64,000 nucleotides of DNA, from contig JACKBX010000010.1 of the NCBI GenBank assembly GCA_020634375.1, forward strand, positions 124,001-188,000. The letters are read 5' to 3'. This document shows, piece by piece, positions 1-8,393 of the stretch. The notes under the pieces are model-generated. The model was not told the DNA's origin, did no database searches, and saw nothing but the letters and a program-made list of their open reading frames with translations. Every line of letters starts with the position of its first letter. The stretch's first letter is position 1. The DNA comes from Ardenticatenaceae bacterium (GTDB taxonomy: Bacteria; Chloroflexota; Anaerolineae; Promineifilales; Promineifilaceae). The translations under genes and the position numbers were made by a program.

Positions 1-61
1 TTTCTTCAAGGATTTTTCTTAACTTTTGTGCTAAGAGGAATGCGGCAATAGTTTCTATCAT
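1..61 (-). CDS. Partial CDS, N-terminus of an unidentified protein
   Basis: An ATG at 59-61 on the minus strand is preceded by a strong Shine-Dalgarno sequence (AGGAGG, around 71-76) at normal spacing. The first 20 codons are open to the window edge and begin MIETIAAFLLAQKLRKIL. The stretch is amphipathic and gives no family assignment. It runs in the same direction as the etf genes upstream but is separated from them by a terminator, so it is probably its own unit. Only the good ribosome site and the open frame support it. Confidence 0.5.
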   Translation of the reverse strand, partial: MIETIAAFLLAQKLRKILEE

Positions 62-165
62 TATTAATGTCCTCCTGTAATAAGTATGTTGGGATAAATC
101 ATACAATTGTGATCCAGACCAGAGTGCTTAACTTGATTATAACGTGAACAGCGTAACAATTGCAC

Positions 166-202
166 AAAAAAAGACCTGCCTGGCCTAAACCCGACAGGTC
201 TC
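166..202 (-). terminator. Rho-independent terminator after etfBA
   Basis: Read on the minus strand, AGACCTG (195-201) pairs with CAGGTCT (172-178) around a loop that can itself pair, followed by a run of T (166-172). It lies 28 bases past the etfA stop, so it ends the etf operon. Confidence 0.75.
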
Positions 203-229
203 AACATCACTTGCCACTTGCAAACAGGC

Positions 230-1207
230 TTACTTGCCTAACCGTTCTTTGAAAACGGCCGTCAACGCCGGAACCACCTTAAACAAATCACCGACAATAC
301 CATACCGCGCCAGCGCAAAGATAGGCGCATCCGGGTCCTTGTTGATTGCCACAATCACCTTTGAGGTGCGCATACCCGCCTGGTGCTGGATGGCGCCGCT
401 GATACCGCAGGCAATATACAGGTCAGGGCTGACCGTTTTACCCGTTTGCCCCACCTGATGCTCATACGGAATCCAGCCCGCGTCTACGGCCGCACGCGAA
501 GCGCCCATGGCGCCGCCCAGCACATCCACCAGCTCTTGGATGGGTTCAAACCCTTCAGGGCCAGCCACGCCGCGCCCGCCGCTGATGATAATGCTGGCAT
601 CTGTCAGGCTAACCGTGCCCTCTTTGCTTTCAAAGCCGGTCACTTTGCTGGGGATGTCATCTTCGGCCACAACCGCGTCTACCCATTCAGCATCGCCTGT
701 ATCACCGGTTGATTCAGCCTGCGGAAAAGCGCGGCTGCGCAGGGTCATGATTTGCAGCCCCTCTTTCACAAAAGTCGTGCTCAACAATTTGTTGGCATAA
801 ACGGAACGAGTCGCCTTGACTGTTTCATCGTCCACTTCAATGGCTACCGCATCCACAACCAATCCGGCGTCCAGTTCTGCGGCCGTCCATGCAGCCAGGT
901 CGTTGCCCTGCGTAGAATCGCCAATCAAAATGACGGCGGGTTCCCGTTCCTGCGCCAGATGCGCCAGCAGCGGGCCGGCCGCCTCTACGCGAAAGTGAGC
1001 CAGTGTTTCATCATCGCTGCCAACAACTTCATCAACACCGAGGTCAAAGGCTTCGTCAGCCACACCACTTACCTCGTGACCAAAGACGATGCCGACCAAA
1101 TCTTCATTCAACTCGTCGGCGACAGTCCGTGCAGCGCCAATCACCTCACGGCTGATAGTGGCGGCTGTGCCGTTGCTATTTTCAACCCATACCCATACGC
1201 CGCTCAT
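230..1207 (-). CDS. etfA: Electron transfer flavoprotein alpha subunit
   Basis: Alpha subunit of the FAD-containing heterodimer that takes electrons from acyl-CoA dehydrogenases and passes them to an ETF:quinone oxidoreductase or similar acceptor. The 325-residue length is normal. The N-terminal half is the adenine-nucleotide-hydrolase-like fold. The C-terminal FAD domain carries the family signature: GGRGVAGPEGF, then GASRAAVDAGW, then VGQTGKTVSPDLYIACGISG and VAINKDPDAPIF. The start codon overlaps the etfB stop by four bases (ATGA), so the two are translationally coupled and made one to one. The acyl-CoA dehydrogenase two genes upstream on the same strand is a probable electron donor. Confidence 0.95.
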   Translation of the reverse strand: MSGVWVWVENSNGTAATISREVIGAARTVADELNEDLVGIVFGHEVSGVADEAFDLGVDEVVGSDDETLAHFRVEAAGPLLAHLAQEREPAVILIGDSTQGNDLAAWTAAELDAGLVVDAVAIEVDDETVKATRSVYANKLLSTTFVKEGLQIMTLRSRAFPQAESTGDTGDAEWVDAVVAEDDIPSKVTGFESKEGTVSLTDASIIISGGRGVAGPEGFEPIQELVDVLGGAMGASRAAVDAGWIPYEHQVGQTGKTVSPDLYIACGISGAIQHQAGMRTSKVIVAINKDPDAPIFALARYGIVGDLFKVVPALTAVFKERLGK

Positions 1208-2001
1208 ATCACTTTCTCCTCAAACAACTTGTCGGCCAACAGCTTGGCCTGTTCTTCTACGCTGTCTGCTTCAATCAGGGTTACGCTGCCTTCGCGGGGC
1301 GGAATGGTGTAGACGTGCGACCAATCCACTTTGCTGGCGGCTGCGCCGGTTTCGCCTTCTACGGTCAAATCGCCAGCGCTCCACACCGGGATTTCGGCGC
1401 GGTTGGCTTTGCGAATGCCCATGAAGGAGGGGTAGCGTGGCTCGTTGATCTCTTTGACGAGACTGAGAACGGCCGGAAGCGGGGCAGTGACGGTTTCTTT
1501 GCCATCATCCAGCAGCCGCTCGACGGTAATGCTATCTTCGCTGATTTCTTTGATGGCGGAAACAAAGGTGAGGGGTGTCCAGCCCAATTTCTGGGCGGTC
1601 ATCATTGCGGCCACGCCCATGTTGTCGTCAATAGTCAGCTTGCCAAATAGGGCTACTTTGGCATCGCTGACGTGGTTAATGGCTGCTGCCCATACCCGCG
1701 CACTGCCAACAGCGTCTGATCCGGCAAAGGCATCATCGGAAACGAGAATGGCTTCGGTGCAGCCCATTGCCAGGGCGGTTTTGAGGGCTTCTTTGCTCTC
1801 TTCGCTGCCAACGGCGAGGGCGATGACGTCGGATGCGCCATGATTTTCTTTGAGACGAATGCCTTCTTCGATAGCATATTCATCCCAGGGGTTGACCACG
1901 TTGGGCTTGCCACCGGGGTCATCCCAGCTTACTGTGCCGTTGTTGACTGTGAACACGGCCGTTGTGCTGGGGGTCTGCTTTGTACAAACGACTACTTTCA
2001 T
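1204..2001 (-). CDS. etfB: Electron transfer flavoprotein beta subunit
   Basis: Beta subunit of the ETF heterodimer; in this family it binds AMP and contacts the dehydrogenase partner. The start MKVVVCTKQTPST is chosen because it is the canonical EtfB N-terminus and has GGAGG seven bases upstream; an in-frame extension to 2058 adds 19 residues with no homology. The protein is 265 residues, normal for the family. The recognition segment near residue 170-200 (LPAVLSLVKEINEPRYPS) is recognisable. It is co-transcribed with etfA (4-base overlap) and lies 46 bases after the GT39-like gene. Confidence 0.95.
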   Translation of the reverse strand: MKVVVCTKQTPSTTAVFTVNNGTVSWDDPGGKPNVVNPWDEYAIEEGIRLKENHGASDVIALAVGSEESKEALKTALAMGCTEAILVSDDAFAGSDAVGSARVWAAAINHVSDAKVALFGKLTIDDNMGVAAMMTAQKLGWTPLTFVSAIKEISEDSITVERLLDDGKETVTAPLPAVLSLVKEINEPRYPSFMGIRKANRAEIPVWSAGDLTVEGETGAAASKVDWSHVYTIPPREGSVTLIEADSVEEQAKLLADKLFEEKVI

Positions 2002-2047
2002 GTAAACCTCCATAATTGTGTAGAAAACGTGAGTTTTGATGTATTTA

Positions 2048-3997
2048 TCAATCATCACTCGGCGACTCTATCATCAGCCGAATGGGTGTCTGCGGATCAG
2101 CAGCGCCTAGTATTGAACTGCGTTGTAAATCGGGCCAGGTATACATACCTACGTCAACATGCGTGATAGCGCCTGCTGGCTTATCAAATTCTGCCCAGGT
2201 GATGAGTGTATCTCCGGTCTGCCACGCTGAGGATGATGTGTACACGTCGCTAATTTGGTGCGGCTCCATTTCTCCATCAATGTACAAGTGGTTAAATTGT
2301 TGAAAATGACCGGCTTGTGGTTCTTGCGTAAACTGCCAGAGGGTCATCAAGCGAAGTTTCGTACCTGCCTCGAATTCTTGTACTTGCCAGCCTTGCAGCG
2401 CCGCGCCGTTGCTTAATTGCACTGGCTCAACCGGAGTGAAGCTGGTGAATGCTGGCTCATTAATCGTCAGCGCCCAATAGGGAAGTTCTCCTTCTCGCCT
2501 GGGAAATTCTTGCGCCGCGCCTGTCAGCCCAATGGTTTGGGCGATGTTCCAGGCGGGCAAATTGTCATAGGTGAAGAAAAGATGAGCCGGTTTATTGGGA
2601 ATGAGAAGGGCGGAACGGGCATCCACAATCTGGTGCGGATAATCCCACAGTAACACCTGGAAGGTGGCTGCGTCGCCATCAAATTCAGGAATGCTGCCGA
2701 AGGTCTCGACAACGATGGGACGGCCGTCTTGCAAGTGCGATACGGCCGTTTGCGGATACGTCAGCGGCGTGCCCATCCCGCCGGGCACAAATTTCAGGTT
2801 AACCAGGTTCAACGTTTGGGCAACGGCCGTACCCTGTGCCAGTGCGACGAGGATGAGGACGGCAGTCCAACCCCCGCGCCACCATTTTTCTAACCGCCAC
2901 CCCACAAATGCCCCCGCCAACAAAAAGAGCGCGGGCAATGCAACAAGCTGATACTGAATGTTTGTGCCCGTTTTTGAGCGCCAAAACAGCAGCGGCGCGG
3001 ACAGTGCCCAAATCAGCAGCAAGGCGGGCAGACTGGAATGGCGGGGACTGCTGCCCTCAGTTGGCCGGTTGCCTACTGTAATCTGTCGTAACACGACCAA
3101 TAAACCACTTATCAGCGCCAATCCGATGACGATGCTGACAAATAGCAGCGCACCAGACAACCATTGGGGCCATGACCAGTTGCTGCCCAGCCAGAAGTTT
3201 TCCCAGTTCAAGCCCACTACCAGCCTTCCTAATTGGCGGAAGCTGGCGGAGGAGGTAACGGACGGCCGTGCTAGCAGCTCGCCAATCACAGCTTTGGCCC
3301 CCTCACCATAGCGCCAGATTGTAAAAATGGTTGGTAATGCGGCTAAAATGGCTAATCCACCCCCGAAAACAATGGGCCGCCAACGCCGCCATAAACGGTA
3401 GCGGATGCCCAGCCACAGTGAACCCAGAATAAGGGCGAAACCGGCGATATGCACCTGCCCGATGAATCCGGCCAGGAATGCGTGCAGCCCCAGGCTGGGG
3501 GCGTGGTTGTGGTTGATGGCAAGTACGGCCGTTACCCCCCACAACACAGCCAGCGGAGCCAACCAATTCTGGCCCCACACCGTCCGCGAGTAATATATGA
3601 GATAGGGAGAGCTGGCAAAAAGGAGCGCAGCTGCTAGGCCAGCCCGTACTCCCCAGGTATCCCTACCCAACCACCAGACACCGATGACCGCCAGCGTGTT
3701 AACCAAACCCGTCAACCAGATCGCCCACTGCGGATTTGTGGAAATAGCATAAGGCGCTGCATACAACCAAACCGCCGCCGGGAAATTAGGGATGCCCGTT
3801 GATGATTGCATCCCCAATTCGGCAAACTGATTGTCACGAGCCATTTGCAATGCCATATCACTCACACGGGCCTCGTCAAACCCAAAAGAACTAACTCCAA
3901 CCCATCCCAATCGAAAAATAGCAGCCAACACGACGATGAGAGTCAACACGATCATTTCCCGCTGATTTTGGTGGAGGAAATGTGTCAATCGTGCCAT
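2048..3997 (-). CDS. GT39-like integral membrane glycosyltransferase
   Basis: A 649-residue membrane protein with about ten hydrophobic segments in residues 15-390. An acidic pair after the first segment (GFDEARVSDMAL) sits where the lipid-linked-sugar transferases of the PMT/ArnT (GT39) superfamily keep their catalytic Asp/Glu. Such enzymes move a sugar from a polyprenyl-phosphate carrier to an acceptor on the outer face of the membrane; the acceptor cannot be told here. The last 200 residues are soluble and beta-rich and contain one copy of a module (LSNGAALQGWQVQEFEAG, then LRLMTLWQF) that occurs three times in the larger GT39-like gene at 20.4-23.2 kb. It sits between the acyl-CoA dehydrogenase and etfB on the same strand without an evident functional link. 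Confidence 0.7.
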   Translation of the reverse strand: MARLTHFLHQNQREMIVLTLIVVLAAIFRLGWVGVSSFGFDEARVSDMALQMARDNQFAELGMQSSTGIPNFPAAVWLYAAPYAISTNPQWAIWLTGLVNTLAVIGVWWLGRDTWGVRAGLAAALLFASSPYLIYYSRTVWGQNWLAPLAVLWGVTAVLAINHNHAPSLGLHAFLAGFIGQVHIAGFALILGSLWLGIRYRLWRRWRPIVFGGGLAILAALPTIFTIWRYGEGAKAVIGELLARPSVTSSASFRQLGRLVVGLNWENFWLGSNWSWPQWLSGALLFVSIVIGLALISGLLVVLRQITVGNRPTEGSSPRHSSLPALLLIWALSAPLLFWRSKTGTNIQYQLVALPALFLLAGAFVGWRLEKWWRGGWTAVLILVALAQGTAVAQTLNLVNLKFVPGGMGTPLTYPQTAVSHLQDGRPIVVETFGSIPEFDGDAATFQVLLWDYPHQIVDARSALLIPNKPAHLFFTYDNLPAWNIAQTIGLTGAAQEFPRREGELPYWALTINEPAFTSFTPVEPVQLSNGAALQGWQVQEFEAGTKLRLMTLWQFTQEPQAGHFQQFNHLYIDGEMEPHQISDVYTSSSAWQTGDTLITWAEFDKPAGAITHVDVGMYTWPDLQRSSILGAADPQTPIRLMIESPSDD

Positions 3998-4020
3998 GAT
4001 CTGTTAACTAAAAATTCCGG

Positions 4021-5229
4021 TCACTCAGCTTGCCAAAAATCTGGATCGTAGGCAGGCAATTCGCGGCGCAACGGCTTATCCTTGCGCGTGCCCAACAAAT
4101 ACCCGGCTTGCATGAGCTGGTGAATCTCACTCGTCCCTTCGTAGATGATGGCGCCACGGCTGTTGCGCAAATAGCGTTCTACGTCGTACTCATCAGAATA
4201 GCCGTATGCGCCATGAATTTGGATGGCTTCATTGGCCGCCTGGAAGGAGTGATCGGTGGCATACCATTTCGCCATCGAGGTTTCGCGGGTATTGCGTATA
4301 CCTTGATTTTTCAGCCAGCCTGCCCGCAGGTAGAGCAAACGGGCATTGTCGTACCACTGCTGCATGTAGGCCAACTTTTGCTGCACAAGCTGGTAAGTGG
4401 CAATGGGCTGCCCAAATGTTTCGCGCTCCTGAGCATATTTGAGGGAGGCTTCCAGACTGGCGCGGATGAGTCCGGTTGCGCCGGCGGCTACAGTGTAACG
4501 GCCGTTATCCAAACAACTCATCGCAATCTTAAACCCTTCCCCTTCCTCACCAATGCGATTTGCCGCAGGTACACGCACATCCTGACAGTTCACCCAGCCT
4601 GTAGACCCGGCACGCACACCCAGCTTGCCATGAATGTCACCGCTGGTCACACCAAGCATATCAGATGTCACCATAAACGCGGTAATGCCGCGACTGCCCG
4701 CGGCCGGGTCAGTCTTGGCAAACCAAAGAAAATGATGCGCCTTGCTTGCAAGGCTAATCCACATCTTTTCGCCGTTGATAATGTAATCGTCGCCATCTTT
4801 TTTGGCTGTAGAACGCAAATTAGCAACATCGCTGCCAGCCCCTGGCTCGGTCAGACAAAAAGCGGCGTATTTTTCTCCCCTGGCCTGCGGCGTCAAAAAA
4901 CGCTGCTTTTGCTCTTCTGTGCCCCATTGCAACACGCCCATGCTGTTCAATCCCATGTGGACAGACATGACCACGCGCAGTGTGGAGTCGCAGCGTTCCA
5001 ATTCTTCACACACCAACCCCAGGGTGACATAATCAAAACCCTGTCCACCGTAGCACACAGGGATATTGATGCCTAAAATTCCCAGTTCAGCCATGCGCGG
5101 CAGCGCGGCCGGATTCATCTCTTGTTTGCGGTCGTACTCTTTAATGGTAGGGTACACTTCGCTGTCCACGAAGTCTTTTACCATTTGCGCGGCATCCAGT
5201 TGTTCATCGGTCAGGGAGAAATCTAGCAT
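4021..5229 (-). CDS. Acyl-CoA dehydrogenase
   Basis: FAD-dependent alpha,beta-dehydrogenation of an acyl-CoA thioester, with electrons passed to ETF. The start MLDFSLTDEQLDAAQ is the usual N-terminus; an upstream in-frame Met would add 15 unconserved residues. Family landmarks are in order: the FAD/substrate motif FCLTEPGAGSDVANL, the middle beta domain with GEKMWISLASKAHHFLWFAK, and the C-terminal helical domain ending IIYEGTSEIHQL, whose Glu is the expected catalytic base of short-chain and glutaryl-type enzymes. About 402 residues. It is in the same direction as etfBA downstream. Chain-length specificity is not readable. Confidence 0.93.
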   Translation of the reverse strand: MLDFSLTDEQLDAAQMVKDFVDSEVYPTIKEYDRKQEMNPAALPRMAELGILGINIPVCYGGQGFDYVTLGLVCEELERCDSTLRVVMSVHMGLNSMGVLQWGTEEQKQRFLTPQARGEKYAAFCLTEPGAGSDVANLRSTAKKDGDDYIINGEKMWISLASKAHHFLWFAKTDPAAGSRGITAFMVTSDMLGVTSGDIHGKLGVRAGSTGWVNCQDVRVPAANRIGEEGEGFKIAMSCLDNGRYTVAAGATGLIRASLEASLKYAQERETFGQPIATYQLVQQKLAYMQQWYDNARLLYLRAGWLKNQGIRNTRETSMAKWYATDHSFQAANEAIQIHGAYGYSDEYDVERYLRNSRGAIIYEGTSEIHQLMQAGYLLGTRKDKPLRRELPAYDPDFWQAE

Positions 5230-5511
5230 GTGGTTGTTATCCTTATCCAAGCAGGAAGGTGGTTTTTCGGGCAATTTGCCTGTGAAAATTATAACGGGGA
5301 GGGGGTATCAGCGCAACATGTCGCACTGCGTCATAAGAGAATGAACCAGGCCCGCTTCTGGCATTTCCATCATGTTCAGTAAGCACATCAAATCCTTTTA
5401 GACTCCGTAGAAGCTGGCTTTTCACAAAAACTTGATTTTTGCAGATTATCCAACTCTCCAAACGGCCGTAACGATTCGCCCAAAATTGGGATTCGTGATA
5501 CAGATTAGCTT

Positions 5512-6669
5512 ATGCGCATGGCGATGATTGGGCCGTTTGGCTTGCATCCTAACAAAACGATGGAAAGTCGAGCACTTGGGCTGGCACGGGCACTGGTGGC
5601 GCGAGGTCACGCAGTGCAAATTTTCATGCCGCCCTGGCAAACTCCTGCCGAAGCGGATCGCCGCTGGCAGGTGGATGGCGTGTTGTTACGCTACGTGCCC
5701 TTGCGCGGCGGTGTGCCCGGCATTGTGGCACGGCTGCTGCATGAAGTGCTAGCCTGGCAGCCAGATGTGGTACACAGCTTCAAGCCCAAGGCGTACAGTG
5801 GGCTGGCGGCGTGGTGGCTGTGGCAGTTCTACCGAGAACGGCTGTGGCTGGTGACGGATTGCGATGATTGGGAGGGCTGGGGTGGTTGGAATAATCTCGC
5901 ACCCTATTCGCCGGGACAAAAGTTATTATTTGCGTGGCAGGAACGCTGGGGGATGACGCACGCACACGCGCTGACAGTGGCAAGCCGGGAGTTGCAGCGG
6001 CTGGCCTGGAGCCGGGGCATGGCGCGAGAGCAGGTAGTTTATCTGCCAAATGGGGCGGGAATTGAGGAACAACAAGCAAAAAGCGAAAGACAGAAAACAA
6101 AAAAACCAACGCTGCTCCTCTACAGCCGCTTGTTTGAATTTGATGTGGGGCGATTGGTGCGAGTTTTGGCAGGGGTGAAAACGGCCGTACCCAATTTAGC
6201 CATCCTCAGTGTAGGCACGGGGCTGTATGCGAATGATGCGGCGCAGTTGCAGGCGCAGTTTGCGGCCGCCGGGCTGCTGGATACGGTGACAGACGTGGGC
6301 TGGGTAAAGGTCAGCAAACTGCCCGCGCTGCTTTCTACGGCGGATGTGGGTATTTACCTGATGGAAGAAAACATGCTTAACCGTACCAAGTGCCCGGTTA
6401 AGTTGGCGGACATGATTGCCACCGGGCTGCCAATAGTGGCAGAGGCTGTAGGGCAAGTGCCGGAATACGTGATGCAGGGGCACAACGGCCTGCTGCGCCG
6501 CAGCGGCGACGAGGCAGGTCTCATCGCCGATTTGGTGTATTTGTTACAAAATCGGGGAGAACGGGAACGAATGGGGGGAAACGGCCGTGCCCATTACGCC
6601 GCCCATTTTTCTTGGGACAAAGCCGCTGAACATGTAGAAGAGTATTACGAATCGTCAATCACAAGTTAA
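5512..6669 (+). CDS. Glycosyltransferase, GT4-like (GT-B fold)
   Basis: A 385-residue cytoplasmic glycosyltransferase. The N-terminal Rossmann domain starts MAMIGPFGLHPNKTMESRALGLA, with ALVARGHAVQIFMPPW, as in GT4 enzymes. The C-terminal domain has KCPVKLADMIATGLPIVAEA and a P-E-Y-V-x-x-G-x-N-G segment, the nucleotide-sugar site. A short Lys/Gln-rich linker between the domains (about 6065-6105) is A-rich and unlike the rest of the gene. It stands alone between divergently and separately transcribed genes. Donor and acceptor are unknown. An ATG three codons further in is an alternative start. Confidence 0.82.
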   Translation: MRMAMIGPFGLHPNKTMESRALGLARALVARGHAVQIFMPPWQTPAEADRRWQVDGVLLRYVPLRGGVPGIVARLLHEVLAWQPDVVHSFKPKAYSGLAAWWLWQFYRERLWLVTDCDDWEGWGGWNNLAPYSPGQKLLFAWQERWGMTHAHALTVASRELQRLAWSRGMAREQVVYLPNGAGIEEQQAKSERQKTKKPTLLLYSRLFEFDVGRLVRVLAGVKTAVPNLAILSVGTGLYANDAAQLQAQFAAAGLLDTVTDVGWVKVSKLPALLSTADVGIYLMEENMLNRTKCPVKLADMIATGLPIVAEAVGQVPEYVMQGHNGLLRRSGDEAGLIADLVYLLQNRGERERMGGNGRAHYAAHFSWDKAAEHVEEYYESSITS

Positions 6670-6792
6670 AAAGTATATACTGTGGGTAAAAAGAGTGGCT
6701 GATGATAAGAAAATCAATTATTGTTTTTCTTTCCGATTGAGAGCAAACTTGTTAATCATGGGTGAGTAATCGTAAATTACAAGGGGATTATC

Positions 6793-7833
6793 ATGAGACT
6801 CGGTTTGATGTTGGGTTACGCAGGGCGGCGGATTGAGCTGCCGATGGAACTGGTACAGGAAGCAGATAAATTAGGTGTGTACGCTGTATGGACGGCTGAA
6901 GCGTATGGTTCCGATGCGGTCACACCGTTAGCCTGGATTGGCGCACAAACCAAACATATCAAGCTGGGTACGGCCATCATGCAAATGCCAGGGCGCACCC
7001 CGGCCAATGCGGCCATGACGGCAATGACACTGAATCAGTTGAGCGGGTCCCGTTTTCTGATGGGCTTGGGCCTTTCCGGGCCACAGGTGGTAGAGGGATG
7101 GCACGGCGTCAGTTACAAACGGCCGCTCACCCGTACCCGCGAATACGTAGAGATTTTACGAGCCATTTTTGCACGGCAAGCACCACTCACACATGATGGC
7201 AAGCTGTACCAAATTCCCTATGGGGGCGATGACGCCACCGGGTTGGGCAAGCCCCTGAAAAGCACACTGGAAGCCGCGCCGGACATCCCCATTTACCTCG
7301 CCGCCATTGGCCCCAACAATGTGGAACTTACCGCCGAAATCGCTGACGGCTGGCTACCTATCTTCTTTTCGCCGGACAAATATGACGAGGTTTACAAGGA
7401 ACAGGTGGATGCGGGCTTTGCCAAAGCGGGCAATGGCAAGGGGTATCATAATTTTGACATTGCACCGACGGTGTCGGTCGTGATCAGTGATAATCTGGAC
7501 ATTGCTTATAATATGTTACGGCCGTTCCTCGCTCTCTACATTGGTGGCATGGGAGCAAAAGGCAAAAACTTCTACCACGATCTAGCCTGCCGTTACGGCT
7601 ACGAAAGCGCCGCCAACGAAATCCAAGACCTCTACCTCAGCGGCAACAAGGGCGCGGCGATGGCAAAAGTGCCCGCCGAACTGATTGACGATGTAGCCCT
7701 GGTCGGCCCCCGCGAACGCGTGAAAGAGCGGCTGCACCGCTGGCTGAACAGCCCCATCACCACGATGAACATGACGGTCTTCGACGCTGCCACTTTGCGC
7801 ACAATGGTAGAATTGGTAGCGGAGTTATCGTAA
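6793..7833 (+). CDS. LLM class flavin-dependent oxidoreductase (F420-type)
   Basis: A TIM-barrel luciferase-like monooxygenase family protein of 346 residues. It begins MRLGLMLGYAGRRIELPMEL and continues with VWTAEAYGSDAVTPLAWIGA, LGTAIMQMPGRTPANAAMTA and FLMGLGLSGPQVVEGWHG, all typical of the F420-dependent branch (methylene-H4MPT reductase-like). PIYLAAIGPNNVELTAEIAD is the usual central strand. The ATG follows AAGGGG at a good distance. These enzymes use F420H2 or FMNH2 to reduce or oxidise small organics; substrate not predictable. It is monocistronic and ends convergently with a toxin-antitoxin pair. Confidence 0.9.
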   Translation: MRLGLMLGYAGRRIELPMELVQEADKLGVYAVWTAEAYGSDAVTPLAWIGAQTKHIKLGTAIMQMPGRTPANAAMTAMTLNQLSGSRFLMGLGLSGPQVVEGWHGVSYKRPLTRTREYVEILRAIFARQAPLTHDGKLYQIPYGGDDATGLGKPLKSTLEAAPDIPIYLAAIGPNNVELTAEIADGWLPIFFSPDKYDEVYKEQVDAGFAKAGNGKGYHNFDIAPTVSVVISDNLDIAYNMLRPFLALYIGGMGAKGKNFYHDLACRYGYESAANEIQDLYLSGNKGAAMAKVPAELIDDVALVGPRERVKERLHRWLNSPITTMNMTVFDAATLRTMVELVAELS

Positions 7834-7853
7834 CGTAGTGGGATTGACAACGA

Positions 7854-8114
7854 TTATTTGTACACGTCTTTGCGATGGCCGACTTTGACGACGAAAACGG
7901 TTATTTCTTGGTCATTTACAGCATAAACAATGCGATACCAACCTTGCCGAACACGATACTGTTCACGGCCGGTTAGCTTTTTGCAACCGGGTGGGCGCGG
8001 GTCATCGGCCAGCGCCTGAATGCGCTCTATGATTTTTTGCCGATCTGCCTTGGATGGGATGGCTTCGATTTCTTTAACGGCCGTTGGCTTGATGCGAATG
8101 CTATATTTTCCCAC
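7854..8114 (-). CDS. RelE/ParE family toxin
   Basis: An 86-residue type II toxin. The fold signature is clear: KYSIRIKPTAVKEIEAIP at the start, a central IQALADDPRPPGCKKLTG, and the C-terminal strands YRVRQGWYRIVYAVNDQEI and VKVGHRKDVYK. RelE-like members cut mRNA on the ribosome and ParE-like members poison gyrase; the C-terminal R-x-x-x-Y resembles the mRNase branch, but this is weak. It overlaps the antitoxin gene upstream by 14 bases, so antitoxin is made first. Confidence 0.88.
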   Translation of the reverse strand: MGKYSIRIKPTAVKEIEAIPSKADRQKIIERIQALADDPRPPGCKKLTGREQYRVRQGWYRIVYAVNDQEITVFVVKVGHRKDVYK

Positions 8115-8334
8115 GCTGTTGCAAATCCTTTAGCACATCCTCAAATGACAGGTCAGGCTCATCGGCGCGTTCGCTGAAGGCGGCAATGTCTTCCATATCT
8201 TCGGCAAGACTTAAGCGCACGGCTTCATTGACTAGATCGGAAATAGAACGGTCTGTCTCGGCGGCTTGGATACGCAAGGCTTTATGCAACAGGGGATCGA
8301 AATAAACAGTTGCTCGTTTGGTTAGTGTATTCAT
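8101..8334 (-). CDS. Ribbon-helix-helix antitoxin
   Basis: A 77-residue partner of the downstream RelE/ParE toxin. The N-terminus KRATVYFDPLLHKALRIQAA followed by ETDRSISDLVNEAV is the RHH beta-strand/helix/helix used for dimeric DNA binding; the acidic C-terminus (EDMEDIAAFSERADEPDL) is the likely toxin-neutralising tail. It probably represses its own operon through the palindrome at 8352-8369, just upstream of its start. Confidence 0.87.
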   Translation of the reverse strand: MNTLTKRATVYFDPLLHKALRIQAAETDRSISDLVNEAVRLSLAEDMEDIAAFSERADEPDLSFEDVLKDLQQRGKI

Positions 8335-8351
8335 GTTTGAATCTTAATGTT

Positions 8352-8369
8352 TTAACGTTATAACGTCAA
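8352..8369. promoter_or_regulatory. Palindromic candidate operator of the RHH/RelE module
   Basis: TTAACGTTATAACGTCAA is an 18-base inverted repeat with one mismatch around a perfect 12-base core, ACGTTATAACGT. It lies 18-35 bases upstream of the antitoxin start and just before elp3 on the other strand, so an RHH dimer bound there could repress the TA operon and also touch elp3 transcription. The function is inferred from position and symmetry. Confidence 0.5.
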
Positions 8370-8393
8370 GATGCTACTAGGCCAATAGTTTGT

